From the NCBI GenBank assembly GCA_023413275.1, contig JAEZPX010000240.1, positions 1 through 6,622 on the forward strand: a stretch of DNA of 6,622 bases, given 5' to 3'. Positions 1 through 5,177 of the stretch are shown here, in pieces. The stretch's first letter is position 1. The number at the start of each line of letters is the position of its first letter. The translations under genes and the position numbers were made by a program. The stretch is from Bacillota bacterium. Its GTDB lineage: Bacteria; Bacillota; Clostridia; Lachnospirales; Anaerotignaceae. The notes beneath the pieces are model-generated. The model worked only from the letters and a program-made list of their open reading frames with translations, had not been told where the DNA came from and searched no databases.

Positions 1-105
<105 letters not shown>

Positions 106-117
106 AAGTTTTGTCCT

Positions 118-206
118 GCCAGTCTCAATATCTGGCTTTCGTTCCGATTTTTTCGAAATCGGCAAACTCTTTGTCTTCTTTTGCTTTTTCCGCAAAGCGG
201 AAAAGC
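118..206 (-). other. 16S leader with three consecutive hairpins
   Basis: The last 90 bases of the rRNA leader can form three hairpins in the minus-strand transcript. The first is 183-206, with an 8-bp TTTTCCGC/GCGGAAAA core, a 3-base loop and two more pairs beyond a one-base bulge. The second is 144-162 (CCGATTT/AAATCGG, 5-base loop). The third is 118-136 (GCCAG/CTGGC, 9-base loop). None is followed by a T-run, so they do not look like terminators. Processing or folding roles in pre-16S maturation are plausible but inferred. The region codes for nothing convincing on either strand. Confidence 0.5.
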
Positions 207-245
207 TGAATTGACTATGGGTTGTGTTTTTTCAAACGCTATTCT

Positions 246-258
246 ATTTTCAAAGTTC
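246..258 (-). promoter_or_regulatory. boxA-like antitermination site in the rRNA leader
   Basis: About 20-30 bases after the predicted transcription start the leader reads GAACTTTGAAAAT. It resembles the CTTTGAAAA core of boxA in Firmicute rRNA leaders, the RNA site for the NusB-NusE(S10) antitermination complex. A second TTTGAAAA follows at about 230-237, so either copy could be the functional one. The assignment rests on short motif similarity and position only. Confidence 0.45.
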
Positions 259-283
259 ACAGCACTTTCACAGCGCAGAATTT

Positions 284-312
284 ATTATATCTAAAGCGCG
301 GCTAAAAGTCAA
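284..312 (-). promoter_or_regulatory. rRNA operon promoter (sigma-A type)
   Basis: On the minus strand, a -35 box TTGACT (312-307) is separated by exactly 17 bases from a perfect -10 box TATAAT (289-284). Transcription would start near 276-278, giving a leader of about 170 bases before the 16S 5' end at 105. The position and near-consensus boxes fit a strong rRNA promoter. The first purine at a normal distance is G276; if that is the start, growth-rate control through the initiating GTP, as known in Bacillus, is possible, but this is inference. A second, tandem promoter is not evident between here and the 16S. Confidence 0.88.
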
Positions 313-358
313 GCATAAATTTTCATTTTTTTCTATTTTTTTTATTTCTTCTAAAAAA
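313..358 (-). promoter_or_regulatory. A-tract-rich UP-like element of the rRNA promoter
   Basis: The bases just upstream of the -35 box are almost purely A/T, with phased A-tracts on the minus strand (runs of 8, 7 and 4 A between about 322 and 344). Such A/T blocks upstream of rRNA promoters are known to bind the alpha subunit C-terminal domains of RNA polymerase. The composition and place are seen; the function is inferred. The element fills almost the whole gap between the sirtuin stop codon (362-364) and the -35 box. Confidence 0.55.
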
Positions 359-374
359 CCTTTAGAATTCAAGG
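353..374 (-). terminator. possible weak terminator overlapping the sirtuin stop codon
   Basis: In the minus-strand transcript a 4-bp stem CCTT/AAGG (374-371 with 362-359) around GAATTC is followed directly by six T (358-353). The pattern is terminator-like, but the stem is short and A/T-containing, so it is a weak candidate. It overlaps the end of the sirtuin gene. No better terminator lies between that gene and the rRNA promoter. Confidence 0.25.
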
Positions 375-1096
375 ATTTCTCGGAATACCTCTCCAATACT
401 TTTCGTAATAATAAGGGACGCTTTGTCATCATAGGGTGTCTCACTCTTATTGATTAGAACCAATTTTTTACCACCATAATATCGAATCAATCCTGCTGCA
501 GGATAAACATTTAAACTTGTACCTCCTATAATCAATACATCTGCATTGGCAATAAAGGAAACTGCTTGTTCTATGGTTTTTTCATTTAGACTTTCCTCAT
601 AAAGCACCACATCAGGTCGTACTACACCACCACAAAGATTGCATCGTGTGATCCCCTCTTCTTTTGTCACATAGTCCAGAGGAAATTTTTGTCCACATTT
701 CACACAATAATTGCGATAAAGGGTTCCATGAAGTTCAAATACTTTTTTGCTACCTGCCTTCTGATGCAAATCATCAATATTTTGTGTAATTACAGCCCTT
801 AGCTTTCCATCTGCTTCAAGTTTTGCCAAGGCCTTATGGCAGTCATTTGGGTTTGCATCAGGATATAGAAGGGCCTTTTTGTAATACCGAAAGAATACAT
901 CAGGGTTGCGCTCAAAGAAAGAGTGGCTCAAAATGGTTTCTGGTCTATATCCATACTCACTCATGGCAGAAAAAATACCGTTTTCACTGCGAAAATCAGG
1001 CAAACCACTTTCCGTAGAAACACCTGCGCCGCCAAAAAAAACAATGTTATCACTTTCCTGAATCCACTTTTTTAGTAAAGCTATATTCTCCTCCAA
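362..1096 (-). CDS. Sirtuin-type NAD-dependent protein deacylase (CobB/Sir2 family)
   Basis: A cytosolic enzyme of 244 residues expected to remove acetyl groups from lysines, consuming NAD and releasing nicotinamide and O-acetyl-ADP-ribose. The Sir2 signatures are intact: the NAD-binding GAGVSTESGLPDFRS (residues 23-37), TQNID (104-108) and the catalytic histidine in ELHG (His123). Two CxxC pairs (Cys131/134, Cys152/155) form the structural zinc site, and GGTSLNVYPA (191-200) belongs to the Rossmann part. The YxxR pair marking desuccinylase-type sirtuins appears to be replaced by R70-Y-Y-K73, so deacetylase activity is more likely; this rests on an alignment by eye. The length is normal for a short, Thermotoga Sir2-like bacterial sirtuin. 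Translation starts at TTG (1096-1094): AGGAGG lies seven bases upstream and no in-frame ATG fits better. It stands alone, with no acetyltransferase or acetyl-CoA synthetase beside it, so its substrate is unknown. Confidence 0.95.
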   Translation of the reverse strand: MEENIALLKKWIQESDNIVFFGGAGVSTESGLPDFRSENGIFSAMSEYGYRPETILSHSFFERNPDVFFRYYKKALLYPDANPNDCHKALAKLEADGKLRAVITQNIDDLHQKAGSKKVFELHGTLYRNYCVKCGQKFPLDYVTKEEGITRCNLCGGVVRPDVVLYEESLNEKTIEQAVSFIANADVLIIGGTSLNVYPAAGLIRYYGGKKLVLINKSETPYDDKASLIITKSIGEVFREILEF

Positions 1097-1103
1097 GATG
1101 GCT

Positions 1104-1109
1104 CCTCCT
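1104..1109 (-). promoter_or_regulatory. ribosome binding site fixing the TTG start of the sirtuin gene
   Basis: A perfect AGGAGG ends seven bases before the TTG at 1096. This spacing supports the rare start codon, and the TTG is followed immediately by the expected MEEN-type N-terminus and the first Sir2 helix. Confidence 0.85.
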
Positions 1110-1129
1110 CTATAAATACCCTAAAATGA

Positions 1130-1152
1130 GAGAGCCCAGTAAAGAGGCTCCC
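1130..1152 (-). terminator. hairpin between the CNNM gene and the sirtuin gene (weak terminator or leader structure)
   Basis: The minus-strand RNA can pair GGGAGCC (1152-1146) with GGCTCTC (1136-1130), seven pairs including one G-U, around a 9-base loop. It is followed by TCATTTTA, only loosely T-rich. It could end transcripts from the CNNM gene, 57 bases after its stop. It could also be a structure in the sirtuin leader, since a candidate sirtuin promoter lies upstream at 1170-1197. Confidence 0.35.
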
Positions 1153-1169
1153 TTGTTCTCCTATAGCTT

Positions 1170-1197
1170 ATCATATTTTTTCCAATTTTACAACCAA
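1170..1197 (-). promoter_or_regulatory. candidate promoter of the sirtuin gene
   Basis: A -35-like TTGGTT (1197-1192) and a -10-like TATGAT (1175-1170) are 16 bases apart on the minus strand, directly after the CNNM stop codon. The start would be near 1163, giving a leader of about 65 bases that contains the 1130-1152 hairpin. The -10 has five of six consensus bases and the -35 four of six. Confidence 0.42.
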
Positions 1198-1208
1198 CCT
1201 GTATCACT

Positions 1209-2519
1209 TTAATCTTCCATTTCTGATGTTACAGGCAACACCCTTACAACCGTTTCACCAATTCGATGATTCTGAACTTCCTTAACATGAATTTCCATAC
1301 CACAGGCAACAATAGTAAACTGACTTCCATCCTCGGGAATTTTCCCCAGTTCGCTAAAAATAAAACCACCATAGGTTTCGTATTCATCTATTGGCAACGG
1401 AATATTCAACGCATCACTTACGTCCTCCAAAGAAGCGCTGCCTATTATACGCCATGTATCCTCGCCAATACTTTTAATTTCTTCCTCCTCCGCATCATTC
1501 AGCATATCTCCGATTAAAAGCTGAACCAAATCACGCAGTGTAATAACGCCGCTCAAACCACCATACTCATCCAAAACCAAAGCGAAATGCCTTCTGTTTT
1601 TTCTCATATTTCGAAGCAGAACATCCGACTTCATGGTTTCCGGCACAAAATATGGCTTTTCCACTGCCTCCTCCATCACCAGTTCACGACTTCTCTCCTT
1701 CATGCGGAAATAAGATTTGGTGTCAAGAACACCTAAAATATCATCACTATCCTCGCCGCAAATAGGGAAATAGGTAAATCTGTTTTCCAGAATTGTCTTT
1801 TCCCATGTTTCCATATCATCCTCAATTTCAAGCATAACTACATCAACTCGGTGAGTGCACGCCTGCTCCACAGCAATATCATCAAATGCGAATACATTTC
1901 GTATAAATGTACTTTCTTCTAAATCGATGGTGCCTTTTTCACTACCTTGATCCAACATCATGAAAATTTCTTCTTCAGAAATGACTTCCTCTTCATCCTC
2001 AGGATCAATTCCAATTAATCTTAACATTCCATTGGTTGAAGCAGACAGCAGCCAAACCAACGGTGCAAACAGCTTGGAAACCAACTTCAACATTCCACTC
2101 ATGCCCAAAGCCAACTTTTCCGCATTTTTCATTGCTACACGTTTAGGTACTAACTCCCCAAAAACCAAATTAAAATATGCCAAAATAAGAGTGATGATAA
2201 ATACACATAGAGACCGTAAGAAACTTAGAGAAGCTTCTACACCGCTATTTTGCAAAAATTGCGCCAACTCCCCTGCAAAATTTTCTGCCGCAAACGCACT
2301 ACCCAGTAAACCTGCAAGGGTAATTGCCACCTGTATTGTTGCCAAAAAGCGGGCAGGTTGATCTGTTAAATAAATTAGCCTTTCCGCTCTTTTATCCCCA
2401 TTTAATGCCATTCGCTTCATTTTAGCATCATTCATCGAAATGACGGCGATTTCAGCGCTGGCAAAAACCGCATTCATTGCAATTAAAACAACTTGTAACA
2501 GTAATGGACCTATAAACAT
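1209..2519 (-). CDS. CNNM/CorC-type membrane protein (DUF21-CBS-CBS-CorC_HlyC), putative Mg2+ exporter, 'hemolysin family'
   Basis: An inner-membrane protein of 436 residues in the CNNM/CorC family, whose studied members export or balance Mg2+ (sometimes Co2+). The 'hemolysin' label is historical. The N-terminal CNNM (DUF21) domain has hydrophobic segments near residues 2-26, 58-80 and 101-122, a further amphipathic or membrane stretch at 140-165, and the conserved GELVPKR at 121-127. An acidic linker (172-186) leads to paired CBS domains, which typically bind ATP: about 213-272 and 278-340, the second with FALVLDEYGGLSGVITLRD (312-330). A CorC_HlyC domain (about 352-430) closes the protein. 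The order and length are those of a complete family member. ATG at 2519 is chosen because AGGAGG lies eight bases upstream; an in-frame TTG ten codons earlier would place that binding site inside the gene. It has its own promoter (2716-2744). No metal riboswitch was recognised in its leader, so transport of Mg2+ is inferred from the family only. Confidence 0.95.
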   Translation of the reverse strand: MFIGPLLLQVVLIAMNAVFASAEIAVISMNDAKMKRMALNGDKRAERLIYLTDQPARFLATIQVAITLAGLLGSAFAAENFAGELAQFLQNSGVEASLSFLRSLCVFIITLILAYFNLVFGELVPKRVAMKNAEKLALGMSGMLKLVSKLFAPLVWLLSASTNGMLRLIGIDPEDEEEVISEEEIFMMLDQGSEKGTIDLEESTFIRNVFAFDDIAVEQACTHRVDVVMLEIEDDMETWEKTILENRFTYFPICGEDSDDILGVLDTKSYFRMKERSRELVMEEAVEKPYFVPETMKSDVLLRNMRKNRRHFALVLDEYGGLSGVITLRDLVQLLIGDMLNDAEEEEIKSIGEDTWRIIGSASLEDVSDALNIPLPIDEYETYGGFIFSELGKIPEDGSQFTIVACGMEIHVKEVQNHRIGETVVRVLPVTSEMED

Positions 2520-2527
2520 AAATTCTT

Positions 2528-2533
2528 CCTCCT
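2528..2533 (-). promoter_or_regulatory. ribosome binding site fixing the CNNM gene start
   Basis: AGGAGG lies eight bases upstream of ATG 2519-2517. It supports this start over the in-frame TTG at 2549. Confidence 0.85.
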
Positions 2534-2590
2534 GATTTTTCCTTGCCAAAAAACAAAAAAAGGAATACCTTGCCTTAAAAACATTTTGTT

Positions 2591-2683
2591 TTAGACAAAG
2601 TACACCCTTATTATTTCCAACATTTCAATAGAATATAAATTCTTTACACAAGTATTGACATGATAATCACCATCTGCGCTCAA
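2591..2683 (-). CDS. possible 30-residue leader ORF upstream of the CNNM gene (doubtful)
   Basis: On the minus strand a TTG (2683-2681) begins 30 codons ending in TAA (2593-2591). An AAGGAG lies 10 bases upstream and the candidate promoter at 2716-2744 a few tens of bases before it. The peptide begins MSADGDYHVN, holds one Cys, and ends in a hydrophobic stretch (IEMLEIIRVYFV). The stop falls about 70 bases before the CNNM start. I do not recognise the peptide. The start codon is weak, the binding site is ordinary, and a 30-codon ORF can arise by chance, so this is only a candidate small protein or leader peptide. Confidence 0.2.
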   Translation of the reverse strand: MSADGDYHVNTCVKNLYSIEMLEIIRVYFV

Positions 2684-2715
2684 ATCTATTTCGCTCCTTT
2701 TTAATATATACAAAT

Positions 2716-2744
2716 ATCATCTCATATTTTTACAAAATCGTCAA
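2716..2744 (-). promoter_or_regulatory. promoter of the CNNM gene
   Basis: A -35 box TTGACG (2744-2739) is followed after 17 bases by GATGAT (2721-2716), inside very A/T-rich DNA and just beyond the terminator of the aminotransferase gene. Transcription would start near 2709, leaving a leader of about 190 bases before ATG 2519. The leader shows no M-box or yybP-ykoY features that I can recognise. Confidence 0.5.
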
Positions 2745-2756
2745 CTATCTCATTTT

Positions 2757-2794
2757 AAAAAAAGCAGTGATTGGAGTTTTTGTCCAAACACTGC
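2757..2794 (-). terminator. intrinsic terminator of the aminotransferase gene
   Basis: Just after the stop codon the minus-strand RNA forms GCAGTG-T-TTGGA / TCCAA-T-CACTGC: six pairs, one T-T mismatch and five pairs, with a 7-base A-rich loop (2782-2776). Seven T follow at 2763-2757. This is a textbook Rho-independent terminator. It separates the aminotransferase transcript from the CNNM promoter. Confidence 0.9.
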
Positions 2795-2802
2795 CACTTC
2801 TT

Positions 2803-3972
2803 TTAATTATTAGCCAAAAAATCCTCAATTTTTTGGATGCAAGCTTTTAATTCCTCCATGCTATAGGCATATGAAATACGGATAAACCCTTCTCCACAAT
2901 CTCCGAAAGCATTCCCAGGAACAACGGCAACCCCACCCTCAAAAAGCAGCTTCTCACAAAATTCTTCAGAGCCAAGTCCTGTTTTTTGAATAGAAGGAAA
3001 TACATAAAAAGCGCCCTTCGGTTCAAAGCAAATCAGTCCAAGTCTATTAAACTCACCAATTAAGTATTTTCTTCGCTGGTCATAAGCCTCTCGCATCACT
3101 CGAATATCTTCGTCACAAAGAGCATCGTCCCGCAAAGCTTCGATGGCAGCTTGCTGACTCATTACCGGTGCACTCATAACCACATAGGCGTGAATTTTAT
3201 TCATTTGCTTAATCAAATCCTTAGGCCCTGCCGCATAGCCCAAGCGCCAGCCCGTCATTGCAAATGACTTTGAAAATCCATTTAAAACTATAGTTCTTTC
3301 ATACATTCCCTCAATGGATGCAACAGAAACATGATCCTTTCCTCCATAGGTCAACTCAGCATAAATTTCATCTGAAATAACTAACAAATCATGCTTAACA
3401 ATTATGGGAGCGATTCTCTCCAAATCCTCTTTTTCCATGATTGCTCCTGTGGGATTGTTAGGATAAGGCAAAATAATGGCTTTGGTTTTCGGCGTAATTG
3501 CTCTTTCCAATTCTTCGGGCATCAATTTAAAATCATTTTCAACCTTCGTTGTCACAACGACGGGCACACCATGCTGTAAAAGAATGGATGGCTTGTAAGA
3601 AACATAACAAGGCTCAATGACCAGCACTTCATCCCCTGGTTCTAGAATTGTACGCAAGGCAACATCAATGGCCTCTGATGCTCCAATGGTACACATGATT
3701 TGGTCTAAAGGATTATACACCGTCTGAAAGCGGCGCTCCAGATAATGGGCAATGCGTTCCCTTAAAGCAGGCATGCCCAAATTCGCCGTATAACGGGTTC
3801 TACCTTCCTCAAGCAAATCAATGGCTGCTTGCCTTACGTGTTCAGGCGTTTTAAAATCAGGCTCACCAACCCCCAAAGAAACTACACCTGACATAGTCGC
3901 CACAACATCAAAAAATTTTCTGATTCCCGAGGGGGGTAAATCTGCAACGTTTTTTGCAACAAAATCTCTCAT
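2803..3972 (-). CDS. PLP-dependent class I/II aminotransferase (AspC/PatA-like)
   Basis: A cytosolic pyridoxal-phosphate enzyme of 389 residues moving an amino group between an amino acid and a 2-oxo acid. All fold-type I landmarks are present: GEPDF near the N-terminus (36-40), ASEAID for phosphate binding (98-103), YPNNPTG with the conserved Asn173, SDEIY (200-204) with the Asp that pairs with the pyridine nitrogen, SKSFAMTGWRLGY with the Schiff-base Lys235, GAFYVFP (320-326) and the carboxylate-binding Arg365 in FIRIS. The family (COG0436) includes aspartate, aromatic, alanine and N-acetyl-diaminopimelate aminotransferases; the substrate cannot be read from motifs and neighbours give no pathway. 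ATG 3972 is chosen because GAAAGGCGG ends six bases upstream. The ATG two codons earlier would touch that site, and a TTG at 4053 would add an atypical basic extension. It is closed by the terminator at 2757-2794. Confidence 0.95.
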   Translation of the reverse strand: MRDFVAKNVADLPPSGIRKFFDVVATMSGVVSLGVGEPDFKTPEHVRQAAIDLLEEGRTRYTANLGMPALRERIAHYLERRFQTVYNPLDQIMCTIGASEAIDVALRTILEPGDEVLVIEPCYVSYKPSILLQHGVPVVVTTKVENDFKLMPEELERAITPKTKAIILPYPNNPTGAIMEKEDLERIAPIIVKHDLLVISDEIYAELTYGGKDHVSVASIEGMYERTIVLNGFSKSFAMTGWRLGYAAGPKDLIKQMNKIHAYVVMSAPVMSQQAAIEALRDDALCDEDIRVMREAYDQRRKYLIGEFNRLGLICFEPKGAFYVFPSIQKTGLGSEEFCEKLLFEGGVAVVPGNAFGDCGEGFIRISYAYSMEELKACIQKIEDFLANN

Positions 3973-3978
3973 ACTCAT

Positions 3979-3987
3979 CCGCCTTTC
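3979..3987 (-). promoter_or_regulatory. ribosome binding site deciding the aminotransferase start
   Basis: GAAAGGCGG directly abuts an ATG at 3978-3976 and lies six bases before the ATG at 3972-3970. Normal spacing favours the second ATG, giving the N-terminus MRDFVAKN typical of clostridial homologues. Confidence 0.65.
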
Positions 3988-4019
3988 TCTTATGTCCCTT
4001 CTGCCACGCTTCGCTAGAT

Positions 4020-4025
4020 ATAATA
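4020..4025 (-). promoter_or_regulatory. candidate -10 box of the aminotransferase gene
   Basis: TATTAT (4025-4020) in an A/T-rich block could be the -10 element, with a start near 4013 and a leader of about 40 bases. At 17-18 bases upstream there is no recognisable -35 box; that place is taken by the direct repeat at 4033-4050. A promoter that needs an activator, or read-through from the upstream gene, are both possible. Confidence 0.3.
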
Positions 4026-4032
4026 AACAATC

Positions 4033-4050
4033 ACCGGAATAAACCGGAAT
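4033..4050. repeat. tandem direct repeat ACCGGAAT with 10-bp period (possible operator)
   Basis: Two exact copies of ACCGGAAT (4033-4040 and 4043-4050) are separated by AA, so they fall one helical turn apart on the same face of the DNA. They lie 60-80 bases upstream of the aminotransferase start and cover the region where a -35 box would be. Their G+C content stands out from the surrounding A/T-rich DNA. A regulator-binding site is inferred, not shown. Confidence 0.45.
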
Positions 4051-4110
4051 CAAAACTTTAATATAAAAATATAAACATCCAGCTTTTTGGTATTTTAGTG
4101 ATTTAAGCCA

Positions 4111-5103
4111 TCAGAACTTCACTTGGTATAATGCATCACTTTTTGGTTCTTCCAGCAACTCTCTACCTTGGTCTGAAATTAAAATGCGTTCCTTATCTGT
4201 TATTTTCCCTATGATTGCCCCAGAAACCCCATGCTTAGCCAGCTTGTCCACCAGTTCCACACCATGCTCCGTAGTAATAATCATGGTTCCGCTGGAAATC
4301 AGTCTTAGAGGGTCAATATTCCCTTCCTTACAAATTATTCTCGTTTCATCTTTAATAGGAATTTTGTCCTGCCAAATTTCTACACCAGTTTGCGAACACT
4401 CTGCCACTTCCCAGACAGCACCTAAAATCCCCCCTTCTGTGGCGTCATGCATTGCTGTCGCCCCATGTTGTATCGCAATAAAAGATTCTTTCCCTACCGA
4501 AAGATACTCCTTCATATTCTGAGCAGACTGCACCAAATGAAAAGGTAATCGCTGGCTCAATACTTTTTCATATTCCTTAGCAATGATAGCCGTTCCTTCC
4601 AACCCAGCCCACTTGGTCATGACCACATCCTGACCAACCATGGCACCACCTGTTTGAATGATTTTTCTTTGCCTGCTGCGTCCAATTACCGCGGCTGAAA
4701 CAATAGGCTTACACACTGCATCGGTAACCTCAGTATGGCCGCCTAAAATCTCAATTCCTAATTCCTGAGCACCCTTTAAGGCTCCCTCCATTATTTCCTC
4801 TAAATCCGTCTCATTACTACCCTCAGGCAATAAAACCGTAAGTAAAATGCCAATAGGCTCTCCTCCGGCAGAAAAAATATCATTACAGTTTATCTGAACA
4901 GCCAAATATCCAATATCCTTTGCGGCCCCGGTAATGGGGTCTGTAGACAAAACACATAGCTCTCCTTGCAAATCAATGGCGGAGCAATCCTCACCGGTTT
5001 TTGGTCGAAGCACTACATCCTCACGCTTTACATTATTTTTACTAATAGGATTCATTACAATGTCCTCCAATATTTCCGGAGGAATCTTACCAATTTTAAA
5101 CAC
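4111..5103 (-). CDS. HypE/AIR-synthase-like protein (PurM superfamily), without the HypE C-terminal cysteine tail
   Basis: A protein of 330 residues with the PurM/HypE/SelD/ThiL fold. The pattern matches the HypE branch (COG0309): MFKIGKIPPEIL at the start, GEDCSAID (37-44) in the place of the ATP/metal-binding loop, STDPIT (53-58), DIGYLAVQINCNDIFSAGG (63-81), GGHTEVT (121-127), TKWAGLEGTAII (163-174), MHDATEGGILGAVWEVAE (218-235) and ISSGTMIIT (269-277). True HypE ends in PRIC, whose Cys carries the carbamoyl group turned into cyanide for NiFe-hydrogenase; here the end is YQVKF, so that chemistry is unlikely. The Cys/Sec-containing N-terminal motif of SelD is also absent. No hyp or hydrogenase genes are adjacent. 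The substrate is unknown; ATP-dependent phosphorylation of a small molecule is the general family chemistry. GTG 5103 is chosen from AGGGGG nine bases upstream; an ATG at 5175 would add 24 residues encoded by a hairpin. Confidence 0.85.
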   Translation of the reverse strand: MFKIGKIPPEILEDIVMNPISKNNVKREDVVLRPKTGEDCSAIDLQGELCVLSTDPITGAAKDIGYLAVQINCNDIFSAGGEPIGILLTVLLPEGSNETDLEEIMEGALKGAQELGIEILGGHTEVTDAVCKPIVSAAVIGRSRQRKIIQTGGAMVGQDVVMTKWAGLEGTAIIAKEYEKVLSQRLPFHLVQSAQNMKEYLSVGKESFIAIQHGATAMHDATEGGILGAVWEVAECSQTGVEIWQDKIPIKDETRIICKEGNIDPLRLISSGTMIITTEHGVELVDKLAKHGVSGAIIGKITDKERILISDQGRELLEEPKSDALYQVKF

Positions 5104-5112
5104 TCTTTTCAG

Positions 5113-5118
5113 CCCCCT
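5113..5118 (-). promoter_or_regulatory. ribosome binding site fixing the GTG start of the HypE-like gene
   Basis: AGGGGG lies nine bases before GTG 5103-5101, and translation from there gives MFKIGKIPPEIL, the usual N-terminus of this family. The site follows directly after the hairpin at 5127-5161. Confidence 0.65.
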
Positions 5119-5126
5119 CGTAGAGA

Positions 5127-5161
5127 AAGTACCCCTGAACACGGCTGTATCAGAGGTACTT
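5127..5161 (-). terminator. strong hairpin between the VanW-family gene and the HypE-like gene
   Basis: In the minus-strand RNA, AAGTACCTCTGA (5161-5150) pairs with TCAGGGGTACTT (5138-5127): twelve consecutive pairs with one G-U. The 11-base loop can add ACA/TGT pairs. The following bases, TCTCTACG, are T/C-rich but not a clean T-run. It starts only 16 bases after the VanW stop codon and ends eight bases before the ribosome binding site of the next gene. It may act as a leaky terminator, an attenuator or an mRNA-stabilising 3' end. On the plus strand the flank TATTTTG is also T-rich. Confidence 0.6.
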
Positions 5162-5177
5162 ATTTTGCTATGCATTA

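Noticed and set aside
1960..2361. 133-codon plus-strand open frame opposite the CNNM gene
   Set aside because: It is an antisense shadow of the membrane-domain coding region, with no binding site and no family resemblance; other plus-strand frames in the window are rejected for the same reason.
2520..2549. Ten-codon N-terminal extension of the CNNM protein from TTG
   Set aside because: It would contain the AGGAGG that lies at the right distance from ATG 2519, and there is no binding site in front of the TTG.
2655..2683. Plus-strand promoter with a perfect TTGACA at 2655-2660
   Set aside because: There is no -10 box at 16-18 bases downstream and no plus-strand gene for it to serve.
2520..2715. 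Metal-sensing riboswitch (M-box or yybP-ykoY) before the CNNM gene
   Set aside because: I could not find the conserved blocks of either class by eye; the sequence is mostly A/T-rich. A covariance-model scan would decide.
3973..4053. 27-residue N-terminal extension of the aminotransferase from TTG
   Set aside because: It covers the candidate -10 box and the ribosome binding site, is rich in basic residues unlike the family, and overlaps the direct repeat.
4111..5103. Selenophosphate synthetase (SelD) assignment for this PurM-fold protein
   Set aside because: The glycine-rich N-terminal motif with catalytic Cys/Sec and Lys of SelD is absent, and the motif series follows the HypE branch instead.
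5104..5175. 24-residue N-terminal extension of the HypE-like protein from ATG
   Set aside because: Most of it is encoded by the 12-pair hairpin; the family starts at MFKIGKIPPE and a good AGGGGG precedes the GTG there.
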